From: Arthrinium phaeospermum
Lineage: Eukaryota > Ascomycota > Sordariomycetes > Amphisphaeriales > Apiosporaceae
Direction: 5' to 3'
Length of the DNA: 64,000 nucleotides
Assembly (NCBI GenBank): GCA_006503535.1
Contig: QYRS01000006.1
Coordinates: forward strand, 2,480,001 to 2,544,000
Shown: in pieces, positions 33,690-43,596 of the stretch
Layout of the letters: every line of letters begins with the position of its first letter
Position numbering within the stretch: the first letter of the stretch is position 1
Notes under the pieces: generated by a model
Told to the model about the DNA's origin: nothing
What the model saw: only the letters and a program-made list of their open reading frames with translations
The model's database searches: none
Position numbers and translations under genes: made by a program

Positions 33690-35251
33690 ATGGCATCACC
33701 GCAACCCGAGTCCACTTACACCGTCTTCATTCGGCTGCCTTTTGCACGAGGCGACTTCGTGGATCCTCCGCCGGTAAGTTCCATGCGTCCGTCATTCATT
33801 CCCATTCACGCAGCCCGCAACCCGGAGGGCATCAGGCTGAGGCGCGCAAAACCCAGGTGAATTGGGATTCATCCAAAGATGAAGCTCTTTGGAATATCAT
33901 ATCCGAGGTTGCCAAAACCGAGATAGACTGTACGTCATCCTACCGCTTCCTCATTAATACTTGACCTAATACGACTTTGTAGGGAACGACATGTAGGCCT
34001 CCCAAAAAGCCCCTTGGCTAAATTGAAGCTCCCCTATTGACCCCCTGAAGCGCCATAAGATTCCAGGTCACCGTCGACTTTCTCCTCCAACAAGTTGCCT
34101 TTTTGACTGAGCGCCATGCTTCCCAAGTACGAGCACAGATGCGCAAGGCGGCAGCGGTAGCTCGAAGCTCCGCGGCGCCATCCCCGGTACCAGGCGCCGA
34201 TCCACCTACAACAGCAGTCGACGCCATCCAGCAGCAGCAGCAGATGGGCTCTGCCCTCGGCCGACCACGAGCCCCATCAGCACTATCCGTCCGTCGAGAC
34301 TCGCCTCTTCCCCGAAACGATGCCAGCGTGCCCGGAACACCGATGCGAGCCGCTCCCCGTCCGCAATCGACCAGGACCTCGTCCTCTAATACAGCGGTCT
34401 ATACTGCGCGGAACCTCGGCGGCAGCAGCAAGGGGATCGCGCGACAGCCGGCAGCCGATACTTCGGCGCGCAAGAGGCTATCGTCCCTCCCGATAACCAC
34501 CTCTGTCGACGATGACGATGACGATGACGACGACGACCACCCAGAGCCGGACCCTCCGTCCCCCGGACCAGCGGAGACAAGCTCGGCAGAGTCGTCTTCA
34601 TCCGAGTCGAGCCCTGCCCAATCTCGTATCATCCGCCGACCTCCGCGCTTTCAGAGCAATGATGGCCCGTCGTTCGCCGATGATGAGGAGGAAGACGAGC
34701 CCGCCTTCCTGCCCTATCGAAATCAGGCAGATGCATCTAGCAGTGCTGGTAACAATGATCTCACTGCGACGCTCAAGGGCAGCCCGGCTACTGCCGAGCT
34801 GTCAAATCGGCGGCTACCCAAAAGCCATCATCATCACCGGATACACCAGTCCCAGACCTCAGACTCGTCTGCCGGCTCGGCCACCCCGGCTGTTAAGGGA
34901 TCATCGGCGGACAAGGGCAGGCCCAGCGGGCCGCTGTCGCCGCGTCGAACGATGGAGCTAACCGGCCGAAGCCCTAGCGGCAAGGGCAAAGGCTATTCGA
35001 GGGACAGTGACGAGACGCCAAGCATGGGAAGTAGTTTTAGCGACCTTGATGGTGAGTATCTCTCCTGTGTCTCTCCAATCTTGACTTGGTAGCTTGACTG
35101 ACTGATTTGCTCTGCAGATGCATCGGTCACACAATCCGCACTGGAGGAGGCTCTTGCCAGCAAAATGCAAGATGGGGGCACCATCGGTAGCCGGATGAGT
35201 ACCTTCAGTAATGTTTTCAGAAGTCGGTATCTTCCCAAGACTAATAACTGA
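33690..35251 (+). CDS. ATG29: Atg29, autophagy scaffold subunit
   Basis: 433 residues from five exons: 33690-33773, 33857-33929, 33983-33992, 34051-35051 and 35118-35251. The N-terminus carries the family hallmark TYTVFIRLPFARGDFVDPPP, then VNWDSSKDEALWNIIS, then WNDIAIRFQVTVDFLLQQ, rebuilt across a 10-base microexon. AFLTERHASQVRAQMRKA completes the conserved domain of about 100 residues. The remainder is disordered and Ser-rich with a run of about ten Asp near residues 207-217. The C-terminus FSNVFRSRYLPKTNN matches filamentous-fungal homologues. With Atg17 and Atg31 it organises the phagophore assembly site during starvation. Skipping the microexon or using the acceptor nine bases downstream loses conserved residues, so exon 3 and the acceptor at 34050 were chosen by homology. 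Confidence 0.95.
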
Positions 35252-36102
35252 TGCAAGCGACATTGGTTTTCGCTTTCGTCTCTTTTTTTCATTATCATCT
35301 ACGGTAGGACTATTCGGATGGGGTTGGGTATAAGGGATTGGCAGCATCACTTGGCGTTCATGGCGGCTTTGACTTCTTTCGACTTCCAGGGGAGGCTATG
35401 TCAGTAGGCACTTTTGATGTCCCCATTCCACTTATGAAGAATTTCGTGCATAGTCATACACCAAATACATATCTTACACAAGGCTGTTTTCACTTTACAT
35501 TTCCTATGTTCCCTTGTGCACCAACCTGATATGTCGGTAACCAAGCTTTTAATGATGTTTCATGCTCATAAGCGGCTTAGACTCGTGTTTTACTCCCCTC
35601 GGTATCTACGATGTCGGAAACCACACAATATAAAGGAGCAAGTGATCAGTGGAGAAGAGCCACAGCTCAGTGAGTACCATATTTATAGGGGGGAGAAGGT
35701 GTATATGTATTTCCTCTAGTTATAGCTCTTAACCTATGTCATGTCTAGGTCCAGGGCACACAGGCACAGCAGGACCTCTATACACAATAAGTATTAGGTA
35801 TAGCCATCGCCGAGGTGATAGGCTAGATCAGTGAGCCATCCCTCCCCCTCTATCACATTTCTCCAAGGTAACGGCGACAGTGTCCATGGTAGGATATCGC
35901 TAGCGCGCTCAAGGTCGTCCTTGCGTCGCTCAATCTCGTTCCGTATCCGTCCGCCGTCCATCGGGCGAAAGCTCAAACCCGTTCGTGTTGTCGCCTTACC
36001 ACGCTCAAATTCGTTCTGCGTCCGTCTGTCCGTCGTCTGGTTTGCGGTCAAGAAAGAAAGGACGATGACAGGGAACAACAACAACAACGACACGCCCATA
36101 GT
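35252..36102. other. Convergent intergenic region, 0.85 kb
   Basis: 3' sides of ATG29 and the CCCH gene. An AACAAC-type microsatellite lies near 36073-36092. Nothing else is seen. Confidence 0.5.
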
Positions 36103-36977
36103 CTATTTGGGCTTGGGGACGGGAGCCTTCTGGCCGTGCTCGCAGTGATAGTGGGCGAACTGGCAGGTGCCCTCGGCCTTGTTGCAGCCCGCGCCGGTGG
36201 TGCCGGGCGAGCGCAGCCAGTAGGGGCAGATGAGGGGCTGCTGCTTCAGGCCGGTGCCCAGGGCGTGCGAGAAGTTGCAGCCGCGCTGGCCGCAGCGGCT
36301 GAAGGTCCACCACCTATTTATTACACTAGTTAATATAGCAACTAAAGATAAGAAAACATAACCACTCACCAGGGGCACACGAGGTAGCTGGCCTGCTCCG
36401 CGGTCAGGGGAACCTGGGGGCCGTGGGGAGGGGCGATAGGGGCGGTGGCGATGGCGTTGAGGGAAGCAGCAGAAGAAGGGCCATGGTAATGCTGGGGGAG
36501 GCCGCTACGGTAGCTCAGAGGGGGCGAGAAGGTTCGGGCTGCGGTGGGAGTGGTGGCAGTGGCAGCGGCGTTGTTGAAGTCGCTGTAGTTGTTGAAGTCG
36601 CTGGGGGCAGCTGACAGAGGACGAGGAGGAGGGACGAAAGCACCTGTGGGGACGGGAGGAGTTCCAGTGGGGCTGAAGACGGCGGCGTTGGCAGGAGAAG
36701 CTGTAGATCGCCAGTCCGGGGCGCTGCTTCGGGGACTGGTGGCGCGGCTCTCGACGTTGCTGCTGGCGTAGCCACCGCCGCTGGAGCTCTGGCGAGCGGC
36801 ACGCTGCTGGCGTCCGGTGAATAGAATGGTTGTCGCGTTGGAGCTGCGTCGGGAACCGCTGCCAGTGCCAGGGGTGTCGCTCTCAGAAGGGGGGCCTGAC
36901 GGGTGACGACTGGGCGTCCAGGGCATGGTGACGGGCGGGGGAGAGGAGTTGGGCAGACGACGGCCGTTGGAAGACAT
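36103..36977 (-). CDS. CCCH-type zinc-finger protein
   Basis: 272 residues from exons 36977-36370 and 36313-36103; the intron has a GTGAGT donor and an AATAG acceptor, and phase is exact. Residues 1-195 are Ser/Pro/Thr/Ala-rich and probably disordered. The C-terminal 70 residues hold two fingers. The first is C-x8-C-x4-C-x3-H (CPWWWTFSRCGQRGCNFSH, across the intron). The second is a longer C-x14-C-x6-C-x3-H (starting ICPYWLRSP and ending CQFAH), followed by HCEHGQKAPVPKPK. The arrangement is typical of a fungal C3H1 protein family seen as uncharacterised RNA-binding candidates. Intron placement inside the first finger is unusual. The upstream region carries the tandem GATA-motif repeat, suggesting nitrogen- or light-type regulation (inference). 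Confidence 0.85.
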
Positions 36978-37120
36978 GGTGAATGACTTTCCTTTACAGG
37001 CGAATTATCTCCTGTGATCGTCGCGCTCGTCTCGTAACGATACGAATACTTCTTTGCCTTTGGTTGGCGACGCTGTGGCGAAAACAATATTGGTGTGAAT
37101 GGATGTAAGCCAGGGCAGGC

Positions 37121-37470
37121 TGTTGTGATGACCTCGACGATGTCGACGACACAAGGAGGGTGTGTTATCGAACGTGGCGATAAGCCAGTGAAGGATTATT
37201 CAGAGAAGGAAGCGACGACGCGAAGGATGCTGTAAGGGGCAGCGACGACGACGACACAATGAGGGTGTATTATCGAAAGTGGCGATAAGCCAATGAAGGA
37301 TGATCTAGAGGTGGAAGCGACGACTCGAAGGATGTTGTGATGACCTCGACGACGTCGACGACACAAGGAGGAAGGTGTGTTATCGAAAATGGCGATAAGC
37401 CAGTGAAAGAGGATGATCCAGAGGTGGAAGCGGCGACGCGAAGGATGCTGTAAGGGGCAGCGACGACAAA
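37121..37470. repeat. Higher-order tandem repeat (A-B-A-B), about 110-base monomer
   Basis: Monomers run 37121-37229, 37230-37334 and 37335-37447, with a partial fourth from 37448. The first and third begin TGTGATGACCTCGACGA; the second and fourth begin CTGTAAGGGGCAGCGACGAC, so a dimer of about 216 bases was duplicated. All full copies share TTATCG-n7-CGATAAGCCA and end GAAGGATG. The block lies 144-493 bases upstream of the CCCH start codon. Confidence 0.9.
37165..37398. promoter_or_regulatory. Three copies of an inverted CGATAA pair (GATA-factor-like sites)
   Basis: TTATCG, seven bases, CGATAA occurs at 37165-37183, 37270-37288 and 37380-37398. The spacer sequence varies (AACGTGG, AAAGTGG, AAAATGG), while both arms are unchanged. 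Fungal GATA factors (nitrogen regulators AreA/NIT2, light regulators WC-1/WC-2, siderophore regulator SreA) bind HGATAR cores, often paired. The arms fit that core on both strands. Binding itself is inferred. Confidence 0.6.
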
Positions 37471-39077
37471 ACAACTTGTTCCTAGGGTGAACCAGCGTCA
37501 CAGATGGACGCGATGCTATGGGGGAAGACAGTTGATATGGCCCTGTCGTTGCTGATACTGCCCTCGTGGTGTGAGAACAGGGTGGGTATGTGAGGAGGTT
37601 TGGTGGTAGGAATCATTAACTCTCCGCTGGGGGCAGGAAATCAACCGACTTAAGTAGGCCCTCGCCAGTGGTGAATACAGGGGGTTCGGCGATATTGAAT
37701 GCAAGTAAACAGCCCTGAAAATTTTGTTAGTGACTGACTGTGTGTGTATCTGGTGGTTCAAAGTGACTCTCCAGATTGTTCAAATTATTGCAGTTTGTGG
37801 CAATCGGGCCCCAGAGTGAATACAAGCATGGCGACAGAGAATAATCGCTTCTTTGAGCTCACCTATCTGTTCTTCGATTGTCTCCTAGTACTGCAGGCGC
37901 ACTGGGAATATGTGCAAGACCTACCTGTGAGCCCTATAGACCTGTATGGAATTTTATATAGAGCTATGCCTCACTACTTCGTGATGTATAGGAAAATGCG
38001 GATCCTCCAGTGACTGGGCGACTGTGTTTGTTAGCACTCAGATGTCTGTCAATGAGTTCGTGAGCCAGAGAGAAAACACGCCGACTGACAGGACAGGACA
38101 GGACAGTGCGACAAAAGTAAAGGCGAAGCAGTTCACGCAAACCAGACGAAGCAATACAATAGGAGATACACACCAGGTTTAGCTACTATTTTCAGTATAG
38201 AAAAGAAAATGCAACATGATACCGAAGCCTTGGATACAGAATAGAGGGGAGAGTGATATCTGCAGCAATCACGGCGTACTGGACGGAGGAAGCGACACAG
38301 AGAAAGGAAGGCACGCCGAATATTAATAGTATCAGATTGGCCGTGCCCTTGACTGCGAGAGAATATGGGCACAGGATTGTGCGACGATATCGAGAGGAGG
38401 AAAACCTTGTTGGTGAGCATTATCTTTAAAGTTGTATACGGAGTCGGCATCCACGATTGCATATGGTGATAGGCACATTGATCATATGGCATGGTGTCAA
38501 CTAACCAACAGACCAAAGATTTGCTGGCCTTACCATCAGCGCTATGAACAGAATGGCAGAGAACCAGCTTGCTTAGTTGTTTAAGCAGGACGTGGTAGAC
38601 ATATGGCGATTGCGTTCCAACTTGCAGTAATTAAATAACGTCATAGCCATGCCCAGGTTTGCGTTCAGCAAGAGACTGGTTCTTTGTATAGGGAATTTCT
38701 CTCGGTTTCGCCACCTTGAATCCAATGTCAGGTACGGAGCATGTGTGAAATGACCTGTGTAGGCACACGAGAGTTCTCAAATTAGCTACTTCCATTATTG
38801 CTCTTCTTTATTTCGTCCTGCCAACAAATACCAGATATGCGGGAGCAGCTGGTGTGAAGAGGGACATCCCGCTTCTCCTGAGAGTCAGATCATCTAGAGA
38901 CTTCCTTTTCAGCGCGGAAACCATGCCTCTGTCATGGCCGACGGTTCCTCTTGAGCCGGCGCAGAAGCTTGACTACTTGTACAATACATCGTAAATCGTT
39001 AAGATGTGGCCAAGTCGTGAAACAGCCACAGGCGGTACTAGGTGATCAGACACGATTCACTATCTCGTGTTCCTCAA

Positions 39078-39723
39078 CTAAAGAAGCAATCCTAGATTAG
39101 CAACACTGTTAGGCATGGGTAGAAGAGAGGCGGAAAACTTACCACCGTTGTAACCTCCGTGTCTGTTACCCCAAGCCGACCAAGTGGGAGTTCTCGGCGC
39201 ATCCTCTGCCCTTCGCTCGATGGTGATACCACTTGTGTTATGGATCACGTCGGAGTCATCGCTGCCACGGCGGCGCGAATCCTTGGGTGGGGGACAGGGG
39301 GTCACCAATCCTTCCTTCTCTCTCATGCATCGGGTTGCCATGGTGGATGTCGCCGGCGATGTGGTGCTGATGATGAAGCTCGTCGCTGGTAGGGGATCCA
39401 GCTGCAACACCTGCCTCGAAGTCATCCTTCTGGGGTTGCTCCTCCAGCTGCTTGTTCTTGCGGGCGCGGCACCAGAAGAGGAGCACAACCGAGAGCCCGA
39501 CGACGACGATGACACCCATAATGAGACCGACCTCGAGGGGCCTGGAAGGGTTGGGGTTGTAGTTGTTCAAGTTATCGGCGGGAGAAGCTCCACCGTCAAG
39601 AGGGGAGCCAATGGCAGGCTGCTGCGATGACCCATCCTTCTTCTCCATTGTGAGCGACGACGACAACAGTGATGATTGTAGTTGGTGCTGCGACGTCCAG
39701 ACTCGTCTCGATGAATTTTCCAA
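39078..39723 (-). CDS. Single-pass membrane protein, unknown (gene model uncertain)
   Basis: The frame from 39723 (alternative start at 39648, MEKKDG) codes a Ser/Asn/Pro-rich N-terminus, one strong transmembrane helix (VGLIMGVIVVVGLSVVLLFW), a basic stop-transfer RARKNK, and an acidic, His-rich tail that stops at 39256. A second frame, offset by one base, continues through IHNTSGITIERRAEDAPRTP and TWSAWGNRHGGYNG to a GTAAGT donor at 39142 and a stop at 39078. The two parts could be joined by a 100-base intron at 39305-39206 with a weak GTGACC donor and a GGCAG acceptor, by a one-base assembly error near the C-runs at 39282-39300, or by a real frameshift. Ends and product length are therefore provisional. 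No family is recognised. Confidence 0.5.
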
Positions 39724-41608
39724 GGGATCCTTGAAGCTCGACGTCTGTCCAGGCCAGTCGCTTCCTGAAGGGTGCGAAGGGTGAACCCAAGTAACTTCAA
39801 TGGTGAGAACAACAAGTGGTCAGTCGAGGAACACTTCCAGGGTCTGGACTACGTGAACGTAAGTGCAACAACAAAAAAGCAGAAGCGTCGTCGAAATTGA
39901 TGTTGCTGGATGACGCGTGCTGATGTGCGTGGGAGTTGTTGGTGCAGTGGTGCTTCAGCAAGATGGAGAAGCAGCAAAAGCGTCCAGGCTTGAATCGATT
40001 ATTAGCATAACTATGAGGAAGGACCCATCGTTCTTTAGGGAATGGAACTTACAATTGCCCTCAATCACACCTGTGGGAAAAACTTCCAGTTAATCGACCT
40101 CAATGGGCATGGGAATTCATGTTCTTTTGGTGGCAGACGTTGTTGGTATCACTTGGCCCCCCATCTAGATTGGCTGAGAGCGCCGATTGTTTGCCCAAGA
40201 GGGAGAAAGGCTTATTAAGTCGTTTCAATGTCGCAGTGTAGCCGAGACCTTCGTCCAGTGAGCCACCTCCAGACTGTGTGTGTGAATGTTGCGTGTGTTG
40301 TCCTACGTCCAATCTTACGTATTCCCCAATATAATTCGACCTCCTTGTATTCATCCATACCACGCAAGTAATGGCCACCTCTTTAGAGCCAGGTGGTTTA
40401 GGTATGATATGATAAACGCTCTTACCCCCCACCTGTCCGATCTGAAGGCTTGCGCATAGGGGGGTAGTAGAAGCTGTGTTTCGACCAGAAACCCGTTGGT
40501 GCAACTTGCTGCTGTTGAACGAATTGCAACATATCACCCTCCCGATTGGCGAACCCTTTGTGCGTCGAGGCAACCTCTTGAATCTGGCAGCAGACATATC
40601 TGGGGAACCCTGGTTTCCAACCAAGCTCTATCTACATGTGGCATGCGTCTCCCTTTGATCTCAGCGCGAGTGTTTGCTCTATCTAACCCACCCCAACGAC
40701 TCCCTTGGGAATGCTCTCGCCTCGCATCTCCCAGGACTCCAGAGGAAACAGCAGAAACAAGCGGGCGGCTCTCTGCATGGGCAGCCACTGTATCTTCCCG
40801 AATCACTACTCTCGTTTGGGCCGCCAATTAAACGCCTGATAGCCGAGAGGAGTCCTTTGCGGCTAGCCGAACATTTCGTCAGGTCCTGAGATCTCTCCCA
40901 ATCTGAACAGTGCGGGTCCTTTAATGTCAGCCAGTCCCGTAACACAGGTACGATTGGTATAAGGACATGACACTTGCAGCCAGCCACCCTTTGTGTATCC
41001 CTTGTCCAACTTGCTACCTTGTCGTAGATTCACCGAGTCAAACTTCTCCTTTCGTCTGGTGTCCTACATGGCCTGATTCATCATCCCTGCTTCATTCACT
41101 GTGCAAATTGTGGTTGCAATCGTCGAAATCTTGCGCCCAACAATTTTAGATATACCAGACACTTACTCCGTAGCTAGAAGGCGTTTCAAAGGGCTTCTGG
41201 ATATTTAATGGCCAGCTTCTTTTTGTTCTTTGCCATTGCTACGGGCAAGCACCATGTCTTCAGCAAACATTGGTCGCTTAAGTAATGCAAATCGTCTCCA
41301 TCCTAAATGGGTAGACCCGTCAAACTGGCGGCGGTCCCTGGTATCCTGGTGAGTTGCACCAGGTATAAATGGCCGTGTCGATGTCAACATCCCAGCGATA
41401 CCTGTATAAATGCCAACCAACCGTTTGTTAGCCGACTCCTAGGTTTCCATAATACAGGGGACCTGGCACGGGAGCAGGAACAGTAGGTAGATGAGTCTTG
41501 AATTTTTCTATTATCTAATGCCAACCAATTCAGCTCTTTATTTTGCCAGCAGCGAACGCCAGTGAATGCAGTAAATATGTATCTTAGATTCTTGTTACAT
41601 CTCCACCT
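39724..41608. other. Intergenic region, 1.9 kb
   Basis: Between two minus-strand genes. A 174-codon minus frame at 40100-40624 has no recognisable features. No repeat or RNA gene is seen. Confidence 0.5.
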
Positions 41609-42815
41609 CTAGATGTAACCCTTGAGGACAGCAGCCTCGGCGTTCAGTATCGAAGAGCCGGCGGCTCCAATGACGGTGTTGTGGCTCAGCGCCACGAACT
41701 TGATGTCGAAGATGCCGCTGTCGTCCTCGCGAACACGCCCCACGCTGACAGTGTAACCGCGTCCGAGGTCGCGGTCCAGTCGCGGCTGCGGGCGGTTCGG
41801 CTCGTCGTCGCCAAAGACCTTGATGCTCTGCTCGGGCGCCGAGGGGCAGCCGAGCGTCTGGGCCTCGCTGACGTACTCGCTGAGGGCCTTCTTGACCTCG
41901 TCGGCGCTCGGGGCGGGCCGGTTCTTGAACTTGAGGGAGACGCAGGCGGTGTGGCCGTCGAGGACGGCCACGCGGTTGCAGGCGGCGCTGACGCGCAGCT
42001 CGTCCTGCTCGGTGAAGGCCGTCTTGGCCTCGTTGATGCCGCCCAGGATCTTGCGCGCCTCCGTCTCCAGCTTGTCCTCCTCGCCCGAGATGAAGGGCAC
42101 CACGTTGTCAAGGATGTCCATGGACGGCACGCCCGGGTAGCCGGCGCCCGAGAGGGCCTGCATGGTGACGACGGAGACCTGGTCGACGGGGCCGAAGCGG
42201 GCCTGCAGCGCGGCGAAGGGGATGACGAGCCCAATGACGGCGCAGTTGGAGTTGCACACCAGGAAACCCTTCTCAAGCTTGTAGTGTTCCCGCTGGTGGG
42301 GGATCAGGTCCAGATGCGGCAGGTTGACGGTCGGCACAACAAGGGGCACGAGCGGATCGCGGCGGTAGTTCTTGGCGTTGGAGAAGACGGCGAGGTTGGC
42401 CTTGAGGAACTCCATTTCTGCAGGTTCGTGCGCATCAGTCAGCGTGCCCGTCACTCTCTTGCTTGCGCCCGCGCAAGCCGATTGACTCCCAATTCTAACA
42501 GCAAGATACCGGACACATGGACATACCTATACTCTCGGCGTCCTCAGCGTTGAGGCCGCTGAAGACAACGTCGCAGTCGGCGAACTCGCTAGCCTTGCAC
42601 TCGCGCACGACCAGCTCGCCCACGGCGCCCATGGGCGAGGCCTGCTTCCACTGAACGGCATCCTTGTATTTCTTGCCGGCGGATCGCGGCGAGGCGCCCA
42701 CGGCGTGGAGGGTGAAGTGCGGGTGCTGCGACAGGAGCAGGATGAAGCGCTGGCCAACGGATCCTGTGCAGCCCAGCACGCCGCACTTCTTCTTGGGGAA
42801 CTCTGTCGGGGCCAT
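41609..42815 (-). CDS. hom2: Aspartate-semialdehyde dehydrogenase
   Basis: Cytosolic enzyme of 365 residues that reduces aspartyl-4-phosphate to aspartate-4-semialdehyde with NADPH, the branch step toward homoserine, threonine and methionine. Exons are 42815-42527 and 42417-41609 (GTATGT donor, TGCAG acceptor, exact phase). The Rossmann start [16 protein letters not shown] carries the GxxGxxGxxF dinucleotide motif. The active-site cysteine is the second Cys of CNSNCAVIG, residue 155. [16 protein letters not shown] and [10 protein letters not shown] are conserved substrate and catalytic regions. The length matches fungal Hom2. Fungal HOM2 enzymes differ from plant and most bacterial forms and are studied as antifungal targets. 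Confidence 0.97.
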
Positions 42816-43596
42816 CGTTTTCGTTTCTTTCCGTCGTTCGTGTGATCGGTCTGATGCTATTGAAGGTGTCTAGATTTTCAATTGAGTTGTACCTCTTGGA
42901 AGTGGTAAAGATGGACCATGTATTTGAATATTGAAACTTTGCTTGTATGGGTGGCTATCTGATTCATTCAATTGCCCCTCCAAAAACTTATAGCGAACTA
43001 GCTGCCCCGCGATCGGACACGAGGGGTCGATGACCCAACTCAGTCGTATGTTTCTTCATTAGCTGATTTTTGTTCTAGTCGCTCCTAGCACAGCATAGGC
43101 ATGGTCAATTTTAAGGAGGTCGCCGCCACCATTAACGTCAATCCATATCAACTGGCCACAAGAATGTAGAAATGGACTATGCTTGTCTCTCTGCGGTCCT
43201 GATATTCGTCTGTCCCCACCATGAGAAAGACGGAACGGCCCCGGAGATGCCACGTTCCTTCTAATGACCCATCAACCAGCACTTCTACTTCATGGCATCG
43301 TCACTACGTCACCGCCCAAAACCCAATTGCGACTGTATACCTAATTGGGATATCGGTGGATTGCTAGGACTACGCCATGGGTAAAAACTGCGATAGAGAG
43401 TTTTGTTTAGATTATCTGACTATGTAATATGTTGCGCAGCATTAGGCTTGGACTTTAGTTAAGGGGCAGCTATATGTACCTGCTGCAGCTACCGACCGGG
43501 AGTCTGTTAGGTAGACGTATTTACCATAGACCAATAAATAACTCCGTCCCAATGCATTTTCGTCAATCATGATGGCCACCATCCAGCAGTATGCAA
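42816..43596. other. Intergenic region, 0.8 kb
   Basis: Upstream region of hom2 and the 3' side of the GH76 gene. TGATTCATTC at 42959-42968 differs by one base from the TGACTCA core of the amino-acid starvation factor CPC1/Gcn4; too weak to call. Nothing else is seen. Confidence 0.45.

Larger units (their letters stand above)
36978..39077. other. Upstream region of the CCCH gene, 2.1 kb
   Basis: Contains the A-B-A-B repeat at 37121-37470. The remainder (37.5-39.08 kb) is moderately AT-rich, with short unconvincing frames and a small GGACA repeat at about 38089-38105. Confidence 0.55.

Noticed and set aside
37121..37470. CRISPR-like array
   Set aside because: Fungal nuclear DNA, monomers of about 110 bases with drift, no short identical repeats with unique spacers; it is a tandem duplication.
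40100..40624. 174-codon minus-strand frame
   Set aside because: No signal peptide, domain or splice sites; composition resembles intergenic DNA.
41681..42553. 290-codon plus-strand frame
   Set aside because: Antisense to aspartate-semialdehyde dehydrogenase; a codon-bias artefact rich in Gly, Ala and Asp.
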